From: Globisporangium splendens | Lineage: Eukaryota > Oomycota > Peronosporomycetes > Pythiales > Pythiaceae | Assembly (NCBI GenBank): GCA_006386115.1 | Contig: VFIW01000042.1 | Coordinates: 551,852-615,851 of the forward strand | Reading direction: 5' to 3' | DNA: 64,000 bases | Shown: one piece after another, positions 21,328 to 30,930 of the stretch | How the letters are laid out: every line of letters begins with the position of its first letter | How positions within the stretch are numbered: the stretch's first letter is position 1 | Made by a program: the position numbers and the translations under genes | The notes under the pieces: generated by a model | Databases searched by the model: none | Told to the model about the DNA's origin: nothing | The model's input: only the letters and a program-made list of their open reading frames with translations

Positions 21328-22063
21328 GCACCATTCGCCAGCCAAAGTGTACAAACACACATCCAATGTAAAAAGTGGTGCTTCCAAAAGACAAGGTTTT
21401 AAAGGTTTTGCTGATTCGTTGAAAATGACATTCGCTCTCTCCAGCCAATGCACAAAACACACACTTTCGGAAGCAACCAACGTGCAAACACACTTTTTAA
21501 AACAACTACAGTGTACATGAACAATCGACATATGCATTACATTCTCACACACACCGTTTGCTTTCCCAGTTGCATGTCCTCCCTCGTTGCAGCTCGAGAC
21601 CACGATCGCACATAATGCCGTCGCCGCGCACCAGCATCTCTTCACAGTGTTCCGCCAGGAACGACTTCGTTTCGGTCTTGAGCACACTGAAACAACCCTC
21701 AATTGGGTCGCACATTGAGCTGTAGAGCTAATCGAAGGGGCTTAATCTTGTTAACACCGATGATTCCGTCTTCCACGAGCTTTTGTCGGACTAGCTTTTC
21801 GGCATCGATGTGCGCTGGTGCGCCCGTGTACACGCCTCGACTGGCATGCTTCCGTGACGAAAACGAATGAATGGAGAGCGTATGCGGCGGGAGGGAGCAG
21901 GGATCGAGTTGAGAGAAGCCAGTTTGTTCGCTTTGGTTGCAGCTGCAACCGTGGTACTTTCACATTGGATGCGGAGGGAACACAGCATTATCTTTGATAG
22001 TTTATACAATACATCAGTTTCGAATTGGATGCTTGTTTGTTCGCTTTGGCCGGCGAAAGGTGT
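21328..22063 (-). mobile_element. DDE transposon relic, mirror copy
   Basis: The mirror of 9004-9739, with the same inverted termini. It includes the transposase remnant at 21833-21546 on the minus strand. Confidence 0.45.
21546..21833 (-). pseudogene. DDE transposase C-terminal remnant, mirror copy
   Basis: Identical to the remnant at 9234-9521, including its frameshift. The break therefore pre-dates the inverted duplication. Confidence 0.5.
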
Positions 22064-22374
22064 GGTATCGCCAAATACTTGACATAAACTGAAAATGGCC
22101 AGTGACTGGAAAAACCTATCGTCCAAAGCCGCAGTAATCGAATGCAGCGTCGTTAATTATACCGATAGAAAGAGCGCATTGAAAGCTTGCGATTGGCGCT
22201 TTCAGAATGCCAAACCATCCGTTCAGGGTGATTTGGCAGCTGAAAAGCTAAAGTGCTCATTTTAATGTGACACAGAGTGGTATTTCTTTATTCACCCGTC
22301 ATGGTTGGGCTTTCTACTAACCGTTTTTTGTCAACATCCATCCCAGGAGGATCAACAACTCCAAATGGTGCCTT

Positions 22375-22507
22375 CGATTTAACGGCTCCCTATCCGCGCA
22401 GGCAATAACTGCCAGCTTTGGTTTCCCGAAGCGGGTAGCTCACTGACCGATTGACAAGTCGCCAAATCAATTAACGGCTCCCTATCTATACACACCATGA
22501 CTGCAAA
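22375..22507 (-). repeat. Degenerate ~60-bp repeat units, mirror copy (first group)
   Basis: The mirror of 8560-8692, with TTAACGGCTCCCTATC words on the plus strand. Confidence 0.5.
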
Positions 22508-23482
22508 TTGCCTCGTCGAATGGTCTCACCATGCAGGAGGCTGTTGTTTTTGACACATGGGAAGATTCCCACTCGTATATGACTATCTCTATGGCCAAGC
22601 CTTGAGAACCCCTCTTGTAGACAGGCAGCAGCAATTTCAATGCAACTCCCTGTCAATAGTGTCACCTGCACACGCACCGACATGAATCCAATACACGTTG
22701 TCATGCTTATGATGTACTTGTGTGTCATTCCTATCTGCAATGTGTTCAAAATTGGGTGTTTAGTGCAGATTATTATACACTCCATCACGCATGAGTGTGG
22801 AGGTGAGCAGACACCAGAAACGCACAGAGCTCGTGTGCATTTATAGCAATCTTGGCGAACATGCTCCGAACGCCCAGATGTGCATGGATTCTGTGCAGTA
22901 CATGCAGCGCTTGGTTGTCGAGCTAGAGCTCAGGAGCGAGGTACCATAACGTCAAGAGCTTTCGATGCGACTGTCTTCCACAGCAGAATATTCGTTTCAT
23001 GCATGATCTGCTTGATGACAACGATGATCCTGCTGTCGTTGAGAAATCAACAGTTAGCCTGTGAGCACTTCGAAAGCTGAACACTCTCCAAGTCTGCTTG
23101 GTTCCCCCACAAGTCCCCACAGGCTGGGTGAGCTGACATGCCAGCACACACTAAAGCAGCAGCAATGAAACAGTATCAACATATCTCGCGCACGCTAACG
23201 CGGCCGCCTCGCTCGCACCTCCACAAGATCAATTTTCGATGCTTTGGATAGTTTTCTTTGAGATCTCGTTGTCGTAGTTTGGCGGAACCGCCGACTTTAC
23301 AAATTGCTCGCATGTCGATTATTGATTAAAGAAGGAGCACTTCATGCCGTTTAAAAGAGAAGTTATCGTTGATTGGTTTAAAAATTGTGCTTCTACCGGT
23401 CACTTCAACATCAGGGTTGGCAACCTTAATGTGGGTTGTGCTGACAATTGTGGCCTTATTGTGGATGGTCGTGACAACACCC

Positions 23483-24089
23483 TGTAATGGGCTAAGGCTG
23501 CCATTACATGCAAGGTGGCTCTTTGTGTGTGTCACACACCACCTTGTGGAAGTGCATTGTGGGTGCGAAGATATTGGGTGAAGCGCATAAAAGTGATCCC
23601 CACATGCACAGGTGACGTCATCGTCTGACGTCAGAGCAATCTGTGTCTGAGTTGAGTGTTGGTCGCTCGCAATCATTGAGATTCGGCGTGATTACGCACA
23701 ACAGTACTCTAGACACGTGAGTGATGGTTCCTACTTGGGGAAACAACACTGGTGATGAGACCGACGTGTCTCTACCGTCTGAAGTGAGTGGCAGAGCCAA
23801 TCGGTTCGCAGAGAATCCCCGTGGTACTTCAAGTTCAAGTTTCTCGAAGATCCCGTAGGTTCAACCTCAGTGTACCCAAGGTTTTATATATCAGATTCAT
23901 AGGTTTTATTGTGCGTGTTTAGGTTTTAGTTATAAAACCTCTAGGAGCCCTAGTGGTGTTTTACATGTAGTGTCAGGAACCATAAGCTCATTTCAATTCA
24001 GTTGCATTTTTGCCAAGTTCCCCTCAAGTCTTCCTCTCAAGCGCAAGCGTGCGTGCCGTGTTTGAGGCTGTCTCGGATAGCCTCTTACA
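23483..24089 (+). repeat. 5' LTR of element 2 (B-type U3)
   Basis: A 607-bp TG...CA LTR with CRE-like TGACGTCA at 23613-23620 and 23626-23633 and a CATAAAAG TATA-like word at 23586. The first 245 bases match the inverted-repeat partner in element 1. The rest resembles its own 3' LTR, with extra changes near 23735-23820. Confidence 0.9.
23613..23633. promoter_or_regulatory. Paired CRE-like sites in LTR U3
   Basis: Two TGACGTCA palindromes spaced as in the other LTRs (13 bases start to start). Equivalent pairs lie at 7434-7454 and 30454-30474. At 55282 one of the two is mutated to TGACGTGA. Confidence 0.5.
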
Positions 24090-24091
24090 CC

Positions 24092-24110
24092 TGGTAGCAC
24101 TTCGTAGTCC
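24092..24110 (+). other. Primer-binding site of element 2
   Basis: TGGTAGCACTTCGTAGTCC begins two bases after the 5' LTR. It is longer than, but consistent with, the site in element 1. Probably initiator-tRNA type (inference from TGGTAGC). Confidence 0.6.
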
Positions 24111-24196
24111 TTCCAACGACCAAGTCAAGAGTCTGCATAGGCCGCTTGTGTAGCGTGCGCGGACATTCCAAGACCCCTGTCCGATTGTGAGAAACA

Positions 24197-25240
24197 ATGG
24201 AAGGGATTGAGGCACCGATGGGCTCGATGCCTGGAGAGACCGTGGAGCTGACGAATGAGCATTTTCCTCATTTGTCGAGCCACGAGTGGGCAGCCCTCGA
24301 GCGTATGCGAGCAGTCATCGGTGAGGCGGCTGTGATCAGCTTGCTGAGATCAGCGTCACCGGATGAGCAGAGGAACGCGGCTACGAGCTTCATGCATCAC
24401 GAGATCATGAACTCTCATCGACAGCCCGCAACTCCTGTCACGACGATGAGAGTGGCACCTCTGAAGCTCGATGTATCTCCGTACCGTGGAGGAGAGAACG
24501 AACCTCTAGCGAGATGGTTCGTTGAGTTGGATGCAGCGATCACTGCAAGACAACTACGGGACCCAATGCAGCAAGTGTTGTTTGCGATGTCAAACCTTGC
24601 GGGCCGAGCGAAGAGTTGGGCGTATGGGAAGCGATTGGCGGAGCCACATTGCTTCTACGACCTGGACGACTTCAAGCGAGAGCTGAAGAAGGCTTTTGAG
24701 CCTCCGCAGAGCGGATTTCGGGCTCGCGCTGAGTTCTTGAAGCTTCGTCAGGGTAAATACGACCTACACTCGTACGCTCAACGAGCACGATACCTCGTGT
24801 CAAGTATCGTGAATGAGCCGATTGATGCCTCAACGCAAGTTGTGACATTCATGGCAGGGCTCAATGATGGTCCAATTCGGAACCAGCTGTTCCGCGAGTA
24901 CCCCAAGACGCTGGATGAAGCTATCGAGCGAGCGATGCAAGAAGAATTCAGCATCAAGCAAGCCAAGTTCAACGGTTTCGGCCCTCGCCCTGTTCGACAA
25001 CACGCAGTCACACACGACGGTCCAGAACCGATGGACATCTCGTATGCCGATGCGACTACAAGCAGATACCCACGCAATGACGGGAAGTGTTTCCGTTGTG
25101 GCAAGCCCGGTCACATCGCAAGAAATTGCAAGGTGTCCTTGCCAAGCCAGCAAGCGACACACGGTTCGCAATCGAATCGACCAGGCAGAGGCCGGCGATT
25201 CGAGCGTTCCCAACAGCCAAAAAACGGGAACGACCAGTAG
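24197..25240 (+). CDS. gag: Gypsy Gag (element 2)
   Basis: 347 aa. It has a capsid domain (PYRGGENEPLARWFVELDAA, FMAGLNDGPIRNQLF) and one CCHC knuckle (CFRCGKPGHIARNC), then a basic tail. It ends at TAG (25238-25240) inside the frameshift hairpin and overlaps the pol frame by about 150 nt. Intact. Confidence 0.93.
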   Translation: MEGIEAPMGSMPGETVELTNEHFPHLSSHEWAALERMRAVIGEAAVISLLRSASPDEQRNAATSFMHHEIMNSHRQPATPVTTMRVAPLKLDVSPYRGGENEPLARWFVELDAAITARQLRDPMQQVLFAMSNLAGRAKSWAYGKRLAEPHCFYDLDDFKRELKKAFEPPQSGFRARAEFLKLRQGKYDLHSYAQRARYLVSSIVNEPIDASTQVVTFMAGLNDGPIRNQLFREYPKTLDEAIERAMQEEFSIKQAKFNGFGPRPVRQHAVTHDGPEPMDISYADATTSRYPRNDGKCFRCGKPGHIARNCKVSLPSQQATHGSQSNRPGRGRRFERSQQPKNGNDQ

Positions 25241-28110
25241 GAGCGGGGCTCCCTACTGGGCGAACAAAGAGTTCTGTGAATGTCGTGGAAGCGCAGAACT
25301 CTTGCCCCGGTGTGCGCAACGCACATGAAGTTTCCGCGAACAGATGTGAGCGTGTCGAGCAAGAGCCAGCCTTGATAGTCCACAAGGTTAAGGTAGATGG
25401 TTACTCAGAACCTCTACGGGCTCTTGTAGACACTGGTGCGTCGAACAATTTTGTCCGCACACAAGTGGTGAGAAGGCAAGGTTTGGACCTGCCTATCTCG
25501 AACAAGGAAATGATCGTTCGCTTGACGAATGGATCGAAAGTGACGATGCCTAAGCGCGTGTTGCGTATGGCAATCGAATGTGATGATTTCCGAGGCGAAG
25601 ACGAGTTTATAGCACTCGACCTCGATGACAAGTTTGATCTGATTCTGGGAATGCCCTGGCTGAGAAGGTACCAACCGAGCATTGACTGGAAGAAGAAGAA
25701 GATCAGCGTCGACAAGCAAGTCGACGAAGACCTCAGCTGCCAGGCAGCAAGAGAGGTGATTTGGGCATATACATCTGTCGAAGATGTGTCTAATGAGAGT
25801 CAGGCGTGCGATGGCCCCTCACACTCAAATGACAAGCCCGTGAAGACCACTGGAGGTGGAGTAGTCAGGCGCCAGAAAAAGACTACTCCTGTAGCCAAGA
25901 GCGATGAAGAGTTCCGCTCTGGCAGAAGGAAAGAAGACAAGAAGACCGACGAAGAAGAACGAAGATCTGCAAGCGTCCCTGATCAAGACACAAGAAAGGC
26001 AGAAGATGAAGTGAAGCGACAAGAACAAGCCACTTCAAGAGAATATGTGAACGTCGCAGTCTACAATGAAGAAGGTGACAGCCAGATAGTGCGTCACGTA
26101 CAAGTTGAAAATCCTCCAAGTCTGGCTCGAGAATTGATTTCCTTGCCGTTGATGAGCAAGAAGACGCTTAAGCGTAGCCTGGCGAAAGGCGAAATTTCGC
26201 AAATTTGTGTGATCGTCGATGAAGTTGCCGACGATGTCATCAACACTGCGGAAGTGTTAGATGAGAGGACACGGAAGGAGAGGTTTGATGAGCAGTCGTG
26301 GGACGCTCTAAAGGCAAACCCCGTGTATGGACTTGTCAAGGAATATGCGGACATATTTCCAGACAAAGTGCCGGACGAATTGCCGCAGGACAGAGGCATT
26401 CGTCACGAGATAGATGTACTTCCGGGAACGAAGTACTGTATCACAAGGCAATGGCCGCTACCGAAGGAACAAGTCGTTGCGATCGACGAGTTCTTCGCGC
26501 AGCGACAGAAGGCTGGCCATGTGCGCGAGAGCAAGTCTCCGCACTGTAGTCCCACCTTCTGTGTGAAGAAGGCCACAGGCGGTTGGCGCATTGTTCACGC
26601 ATTCAACAAATTGAATGATGCGACCATACCTGCTCAGACCCCAGTTCCACGCAAGGATATGATCCTTGATGGAATGGTTGGCAGTACTGTCTTTAGCGCG
26701 ATCGATCTGAAAGACGGGTTCTATCAGATTCGAATGCGCGAGAGCGATGTACCATTTACAGCAGTTAGCACCCCTAGTGGTATGCTGTGGGAGTGGATGG
26801 TGATGCCACAAGGTCTGAAGAACGCACCAGCAACTTTCAACAGAGTGGTCACGAATGTACTTCGTCCATTGAGAGAGTTTGCACCGAGCTACTTTGACGA
26901 CATATTCGTTCACAGCAAGGCCTCGGAAGGGAAGAAAGATGTCGATGTTCATCTTGAACATCTTCGTCAAGTCTTTCAAGTTATGCGTGAGAACAAACTG
27001 TACGCTAACTTGAAGAAATGCATCTTCTTCGCCCCCGAGATCCCTGTACTCGGTTGCCTTGTTGGCAAGAATGGCGTTCGGGTCGATCCTGAGAAGGTCA
27101 AGTCTATCGACGATTGGCCTATTCCTCAGAACGTCAAACAGCTACGTCAGTGGCTGGGTTTGGCCAACTATTTGCACAAATACACGCGCAACTATGCAGC
27201 GTTAGTGCAACCCCTCACGAGTCTTTTGAAGAAAGATAATGAGTGGGAATGGTCAGAGGAACATCAGGCAGCGTTTGCCGAAGTAAAGAAGAGCTTAAGA
27301 GAAGCTCCTGTCCTAGCTCTCGCAGACCATGAGAAGCCGTTCCATGCAGTCTGCGATGCGAGCGACTATGCCATCGGGTGTGCACTGATGCAACACGATG
27401 ATGAGGGCAAAGAAAGAGTTGTGTCGTATCAGTCACGACAACTAAGGCCCGCAGAACGGAACTATCCGGTCCATGACAAGGAACTATTGGCCATGAAGTA
27501 TGCATTGGCAAAGTTCCGAGTCTATTTGCTTGGTGAAAAGCAGTTCGCTATTTACATTGATCACGCATCACTGCGGACAGCTGTAAAGACGCCTCACCTA
27601 TCGCAAAGAATGGCAAGATGGTTTTCCTTCTTCGCTGAGTATAACTTTGTTGTACATTATAAGCCCGGCAAGTCAAACATTCTTGCCGATGCGCTGTCAA
27701 GACGTCCGGATTATGATCCGAAGAACAAGAGTGACGACACGAACGGAGCGTGCCGACTCTGTGAAGACGTCAACACGGTTGCTACGGGAGTGACAAGCAC
27801 AGTCCAAGAAGAGATCACTGAGGGACACAAGCAAGACGAAGCATGCCAAGAACTGATCAAGTATTTCAAGAATCCCTCAGAGAAGGCACTCCAAAACCTC
27901 CCACCAAGAGCAAGATCGCGTGTTCACCGCTACAGCATGCACAATGAGCTGCTGTACTATACGGTTGACGAAGGGGATCCAGCGAGGATCGTTGTCCCCA
28001 ACGACGAAGGTCTGCGTCATCGACTCTTGTACGAGTATCATGACGGTCCTTCGAGTGGCCATCTCGGACGTGAGAAAACGTTTCTCAACTTGTCTCGAGA
28101 TTACTACTGA
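25087..28110 (+). CDS. pol: Gypsy Pol, N-terminal part (PR-RT-RNaseH, start of IN)
   Basis: The open frame lies -1 to gag and is functionally entered at the slippery site 25219-25225. It encodes protease (VDTGASNNFVR), reverse transcriptase (SAIDLKDGFYQIRM, YFDD) and RNase H (CDASDYAIG, ADALSRRPDY). The RNase H word reads YIDHASL where element 1 has YTDHASL, a possible lesion. It ends at TGA 28108-28110, where element 1 has Trp in DYYWPHM, so this is a single G-to-A nonsense change within the integrase zinc finger. The next frame segment (28111-29922) is otherwise continuous. Confidence 0.92.
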   Translation: MFPLWQARSHRKKLQGVLAKPASDTRFAIESTRQRPAIRAFPTAKKRERPVGAGLPTGRTKSSVNVVEAQNSCPGVRNAHEVSANRCERVEQEPALIVHKVKVDGYSEPLRALVDTGASNNFVRTQVVRRQGLDLPISNKEMIVRLTNGSKVTMPKRVLRMAIECDDFRGEDEFIALDLDDKFDLILGMPWLRRYQPSIDWKKKKISVDKQVDEDLSCQAAREVIWAYTSVEDVSNESQACDGPSHSNDKPVKTTGGGVVRRQKKTTPVAKSDEEFRSGRRKEDKKTDEEERRSASVPDQDTRKAEDEVKRQEQATSREYVNVAVYNEEGDSQIVRHVQVENPPSLARELISLPLMSKKTLKRSLAKGEISQICVIVDEVADDVINTAEVLDERTRKERFDEQSWDALKANPVYGLVKEYADIFPDKVPDELPQDRGIRHEIDVLPGTKYCITRQWPLPKEQVVAIDEFFAQRQKAGHVRESKSPHCSPTFCVKKATGGWRIVHAFNKLNDATIPAQTPVPRKDMILDGMVGSTVFSAIDLKDGFYQIRMRESDVPFTAVSTPSGMLWEWMVMPQGLKNAPATFNRVVTNVLRPLREFAPSYFDDIFVHSKASEGKKDVDVHLEHLRQVFQVMRENKLYANLKKCIFFAPEIPVLGCLVGKNGVRVDPEKVKSIDDWPIPQNVKQLRQWLGLANYLHKYTRNYAALVQPLTSLLKKDNEWEWSEEHQAAFAEVKKSLREAPVLALADHEKPFHAVCDASDYAIGCALMQHDDEGKERVVSYQSRQLRPAERNYPVHDKELLAMKYALAKFRVYLLGEKQFAIYIDHASLRTAVKTPHLSQRMARWFSFFAEYNFVVHYKPGKSNILADALSRRPDYDPKNKSDDTNGACRLCEDVNTVATGVTSTVQEEITEGHKQDEACQELIKYFKNPSEKALQNLPPRARSRVHRYSMHNELLYYTVDEGDPARIVVPNDEGLRHRLLYEYHDGPSSGHLGREKTFLNLSRDYY
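25219..25258 (+). promoter_or_regulatory. -1 frameshift signal: A AAA AAC plus stop-containing hairpin
   Basis: The heptamer A AAA AAC (25219-25225) is in the correct gag phase (CCA AAA AAC). A 9-nt spacer, GGGAACGAC, follows, then a hairpin at 25235-25258: outer stem CAGTAGG/CCTACTG, inner stem AGC/GCT, loop GGG, one bulged C. The gag TAG is inside the 5' stem strand. Slipping by -1 enters the pol frame exactly. In element 1 the outer stem is identical and the inner pairs are GG/CC instead, which suggests the structure is kept. Confidence 0.8.
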
Positions 28111-29922
28111 CCTCACATGTACAAGTGGGTTCGCAAGTATGTGCGTACTTGCGAAGTGTGCCAAAGAGTTAAGCCATCTGGCTCTACTCAGGCTCCACTT
28201 CGTTCATTACCTGTCCCTCAGGACAGTTGGAAGTCTGTGAGTATGGATTTCATATTCGGACTTCCAAGAGACAAACACGGACGCAATGGCATCCTTGTGT
28301 TTGTGGACCGATTCAGCAAGATGGTCCATCTTGCGCCGGTCTCGGATAAGATCTCGGCAGAGATGACTGCGAAAGTCTTTGTAGACGTGGTGTTCCGTCT
28401 ACATGGTCTGCCCTCGGAGATCGTATCGGACCGTGACACTCGGTTTACGTCTAGGTTTTGGCGAACTCTGCTTGGCATTTTGGATACAAAACTATCCATG
28501 TCAACAGCAGCACACCCTGAAACGGATGGTCAAACTGAACGAGTGAATCGTGTCCTGGAAGACGTGTTGCGCAGTTATGCGACGTCTTTCGGAGAGTGGA
28601 GTGAGTTTCTCCCTCTCGCAGAGTTTGCGTTGAACAACTCCACGCATGTCTCGACAGGTCATACCCCGTTCTATGTGAACTACGGACTCCACCCGAGAGT
28701 GCCAGCGTCACTAGTGGGAGAGGTTTCTACCTTAAGTGGGGGAGAGACTATGGCAAAGGAGCCACAGTCGGATCTGAATGCTGTCACAGAGTTAAAAGCG
28801 AATTTTGACTCGATGAAACCTCTAGACGACATGACAAGTCGTGAGGAACAGCAAGTCGATGACTTTATTGTGAGGAGACAAGCCGTTGTGAGGTTTGTTC
28901 GAGACGCAATTGCAAAGGCTCAGGATCTGCAAAAGGAACAAGCAGATAGGAGTGGAAGGAAGAACAAGCAAGTATATAAGATCAATGATCTTGTATTACT
29001 TAGCACGGCTAATCTACCTGAACACGCAGTGTCTAACTTGGGGAGTTCGAAACTTCTGCCAAGATATATTGGACCGTTCAGGGTAGTTAAATGCAATGGG
29101 GATGCATACACACTAGACATTCCTAAACGCATGCGACTACACCCTACGTTCTACGTAGGTAGACTAAAGCCTTACCTTCCAAGTGGGTCAGCGAACCCTA
29201 CAGAGCCTTTGGCAGACGATCAAGTTGATCCTGAAGTCGCTCCACCAGCTCGCGAAGAGTCTGTAACTCATCGTCATGGAGCTTCTTCTCGGCATAAAGG
29301 CGCTGAAGCACATCAAAGGACTCGTCCTTTATTGTCTCCAATGCGAGAAGGCGACCATGATACTCCTTCCGAAGTATCTCAAGAGAAGTCCCTGCCTCTT
29401 CCACAGAGCGCAGTAGACGTTCGTGATACGCATCGCGAGCTTTCTCAGCCTTCTGGAGTCGTTCAAGCTCGGCTTGAATCTTCTCGAACCTCTGTTCGAA
29501 ATGTGACTCCATTGCCGAACGCTGGGCAAGACCATCGAAGAGCAAGTCGATCTTCGACTCCTGCTCCTTCAACCAGTCTTCGAGGCTTTCGCACCGGTCT
29601 TCGAGTACCGCGTTGCGAACTTCAAGAGCCTCGATCTGAGCGCGGTGAGCACTCTCCCACTTCCAGAGTCGCTCAATCGTTTTCGCGTTCAGCCCCACCT
29701 CCTCTGATCGATCATCAGGGAGAGCGTCGTTGGATCGTTGAGTCGATAGTCGATCATGAGGATCGATCGACTCGTCGTCGAGGAGAGAAGTCGTTGAACC
29801 GTCAACGCTTCTACAGAGTACGGTGGCTTGGCTATCCGCCGGACTCGGACACGTGGGAACCTCGAGAGACTCTTCAGTCTGATGTCCCCGACGTGGTTCA
29901 CAGCTACGAACAGAGCTTGTAG
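28111..29922 (+). pseudogene. pol: Gypsy Pol, C-terminal part (integrase-chromodomain) after nonsense codon
   Basis: Continues the pol frame after the TGA. It encodes the zinc finger end (CEVCQRVK), the integrase catalytic core (MDFIFGLP, SDRDTRFTS, TDGQTERVNR), FIGPF-type (YIGPFRVV), a linker, and a chromodomain (WIVESIVDHED, YRVRWLGYPP, TWEPRE). Everything after the stop is well preserved, so the nonsense change is recent. From 29198 it overlaps the antisense ORF. Confidence 0.9.
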
Positions 29923-30247
29923 TGCTCTCGCGAGCACTAGAACGACGAGAGCCAAGCTCTTTATGGTCGTTCTCGAGCGTGCCTCCTAGGTTCCCTAGCA
30001 AACGCTCGACAAGATTCTCGTTCTCGAGTCGGACAAACGTCTTCCACGACTCGAGCTTCGCTGTGCTGGACTGGCCAGGATCGTCGCTGCCGGACATCTT
30101 GCGCCAGAGGAAGAACAACTCCTTGTAGAACCGACGTCCTCCACGCTTCTTGCGAATAGCGGAGATGTCGTACAAGCCGGGAGTCGTCCGCTGCCGCTTT
30201 GGCTCGGGCTGTTCTTCGCGCTTCACTTGGTCGCTTGATCGCTTCAT
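29198..30247 (-). CDS. Antisense coiled-coil ORF at the 3' end of element 2
   Basis: The counterpart of the ORF at 686-1750. The ATG at 30247 (MKRSSDQV) gives about 349 aa, and the frame also opens upstream into the LTR. It shares the FVRLENEN word and NAKTIERLWKWESAH plus a long coiled coil (FEQRFEKIQAELERLQKAEK). The two copies differ at many residues and by indels in the Ser-rich middle, yet both stay open for about 350 codons. About 325 nt at its 5' end does not overlap pol at all. Confidence 0.6.
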   Translation of the reverse strand: MKRSSDQVKREEQPEPKRQRTTPGLYDISAIRKKRGGRRFYKELFFLWRKMSGSDDPGQSSTAKLESWKTFVRLENENLVERLLGNLGGTLENDHKELGSRRSSARESTTSSVRSCEPRRGHQTEESLEVPTCPSPADSQATVLCRSVDGSTTSLLDDESIDPHDRLSTQRSNDALPDDRSEEVGLNAKTIERLWKWESAHRAQIEALEVRNAVLEDRCESLEDWLKEQESKIDLLFDGLAQRSAMESHFEQRFEKIQAELERLQKAEKARDAYHERLLRSVEEAGTSLEILRKEYHGRLLALETIKDESFDVLQRLYAEKKLHDDELQTLRELVERLQDQLDRLPKAL

Positions 30248-30308
30248 GGTCAATTGGAAAGTGAGAGCGGGTGCCTCTTCCGAAAGAAGTAAAGTCCGTG
30301 ATGGAACT

Positions 30309-30323
30309 TTAAGGGAGGGATGA
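30309..30323 (+). other. Polypurine tract of element 2
   Basis: TTAAGGGAGGGATGA directly precedes the 3' LTR at 30324. Confidence 0.7.
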
Positions 30324-30930
30324 TGTAATGGGCTAAGACTGCCATTACATGCAAGGTGGCTCTTTGTGTGTGTCACACACCACCTTGTGGAAGTGCATTG
30401 TGGGTGCGAAGATATTGGGCGAAACACATAAAAGTGATCCCCACATGCACAGGTGACGTCATCGTCTGACGTCAGAGCAATCTGTGTCTGAGTTGAGTGT
30501 TGGTCGCTCGCAATCGTTGAGATTCGGCGTGATTACGCACAACAGTACTCTAGACACGTGAGTGATGGTTCCTACTTGGGAAACTGCACTGGCGATGAGA
30601 CCGACGTGTCTCTGCCACCTAAAGTGTGGCGCGAGCCAATCACTTTGCAGGGAATTTTCCACGGGACGTCAAGTTCAAGTTTCTCGAAGATCCCCTGGGT
30701 TCAACCTCAGTGTACCCTAGGTTTTATATATCAGATTCATAGGTTTTATTGTGCATGTTTAGGTTTTAGTTATAAAGCCTCTAGGAGCCCTAGTGGTGTT
30801 TTACATGTAGTGTCAGGAACCATAAGCTCATTTCAATTCAGTTGCATTTTTGCCAAGTTCCCCTCAAGTCTCCCTCTTCAAGCGCAAGCGTGCGTGCCGT
30901 GTTTGAGGCTGTCTCGGATAGCCTCTTACA
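30324..30930 (+). repeat. 3' LTR of element 2
   Basis: A 607-bp TG...CA LTR with a B-type U3 and CRE-like sites at 30454-30461 and 30467-30474. Its right edge cuts into the RNA polymerase relic. The LTR supplies the stop codon (TAA, 30928-30926) of that relic on the minus strand. Confidence 0.92.

Larger units (their letters stand above)
19093..23727. repeat. Right arm of 4.63-kb inverted repeat
   Basis: The mirror of 7340-11974, with the same content reversed. Its inner edge is within a LINE tail and its outer edge within the LTR of element 2, where the sequence departs from the other arm just after AGTGATGGT. No intact gene is seen in 19,140-23,480. Confidence 0.9.
23483..30930 (+). mobile_element. 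Ty3/gypsy chromodomain retrotransposon, element 2
   Basis: A complete element on the plus strand: 5' LTR 23483-24089, primer-binding site, gag, -1 frameshift signal, pol, antisense ORF, polypurine tract, and 3' LTR 30324-30930. It is the same family as element 1 but a diverged subfamily. One nonsense codon breaks pol at the integrase zinc finger. The flanks (CACCC left, GAGCC right) are not a target duplication, so one end has been rearranged since insertion. Confidence 0.93.

Noticed and set aside
25087..25218. Independent start of pol at ATG 25087 in element 2
   Set aside because: The overlap lies within gag and the slippery site plus hairpin explains entry into this frame. The upstream part is incidental.
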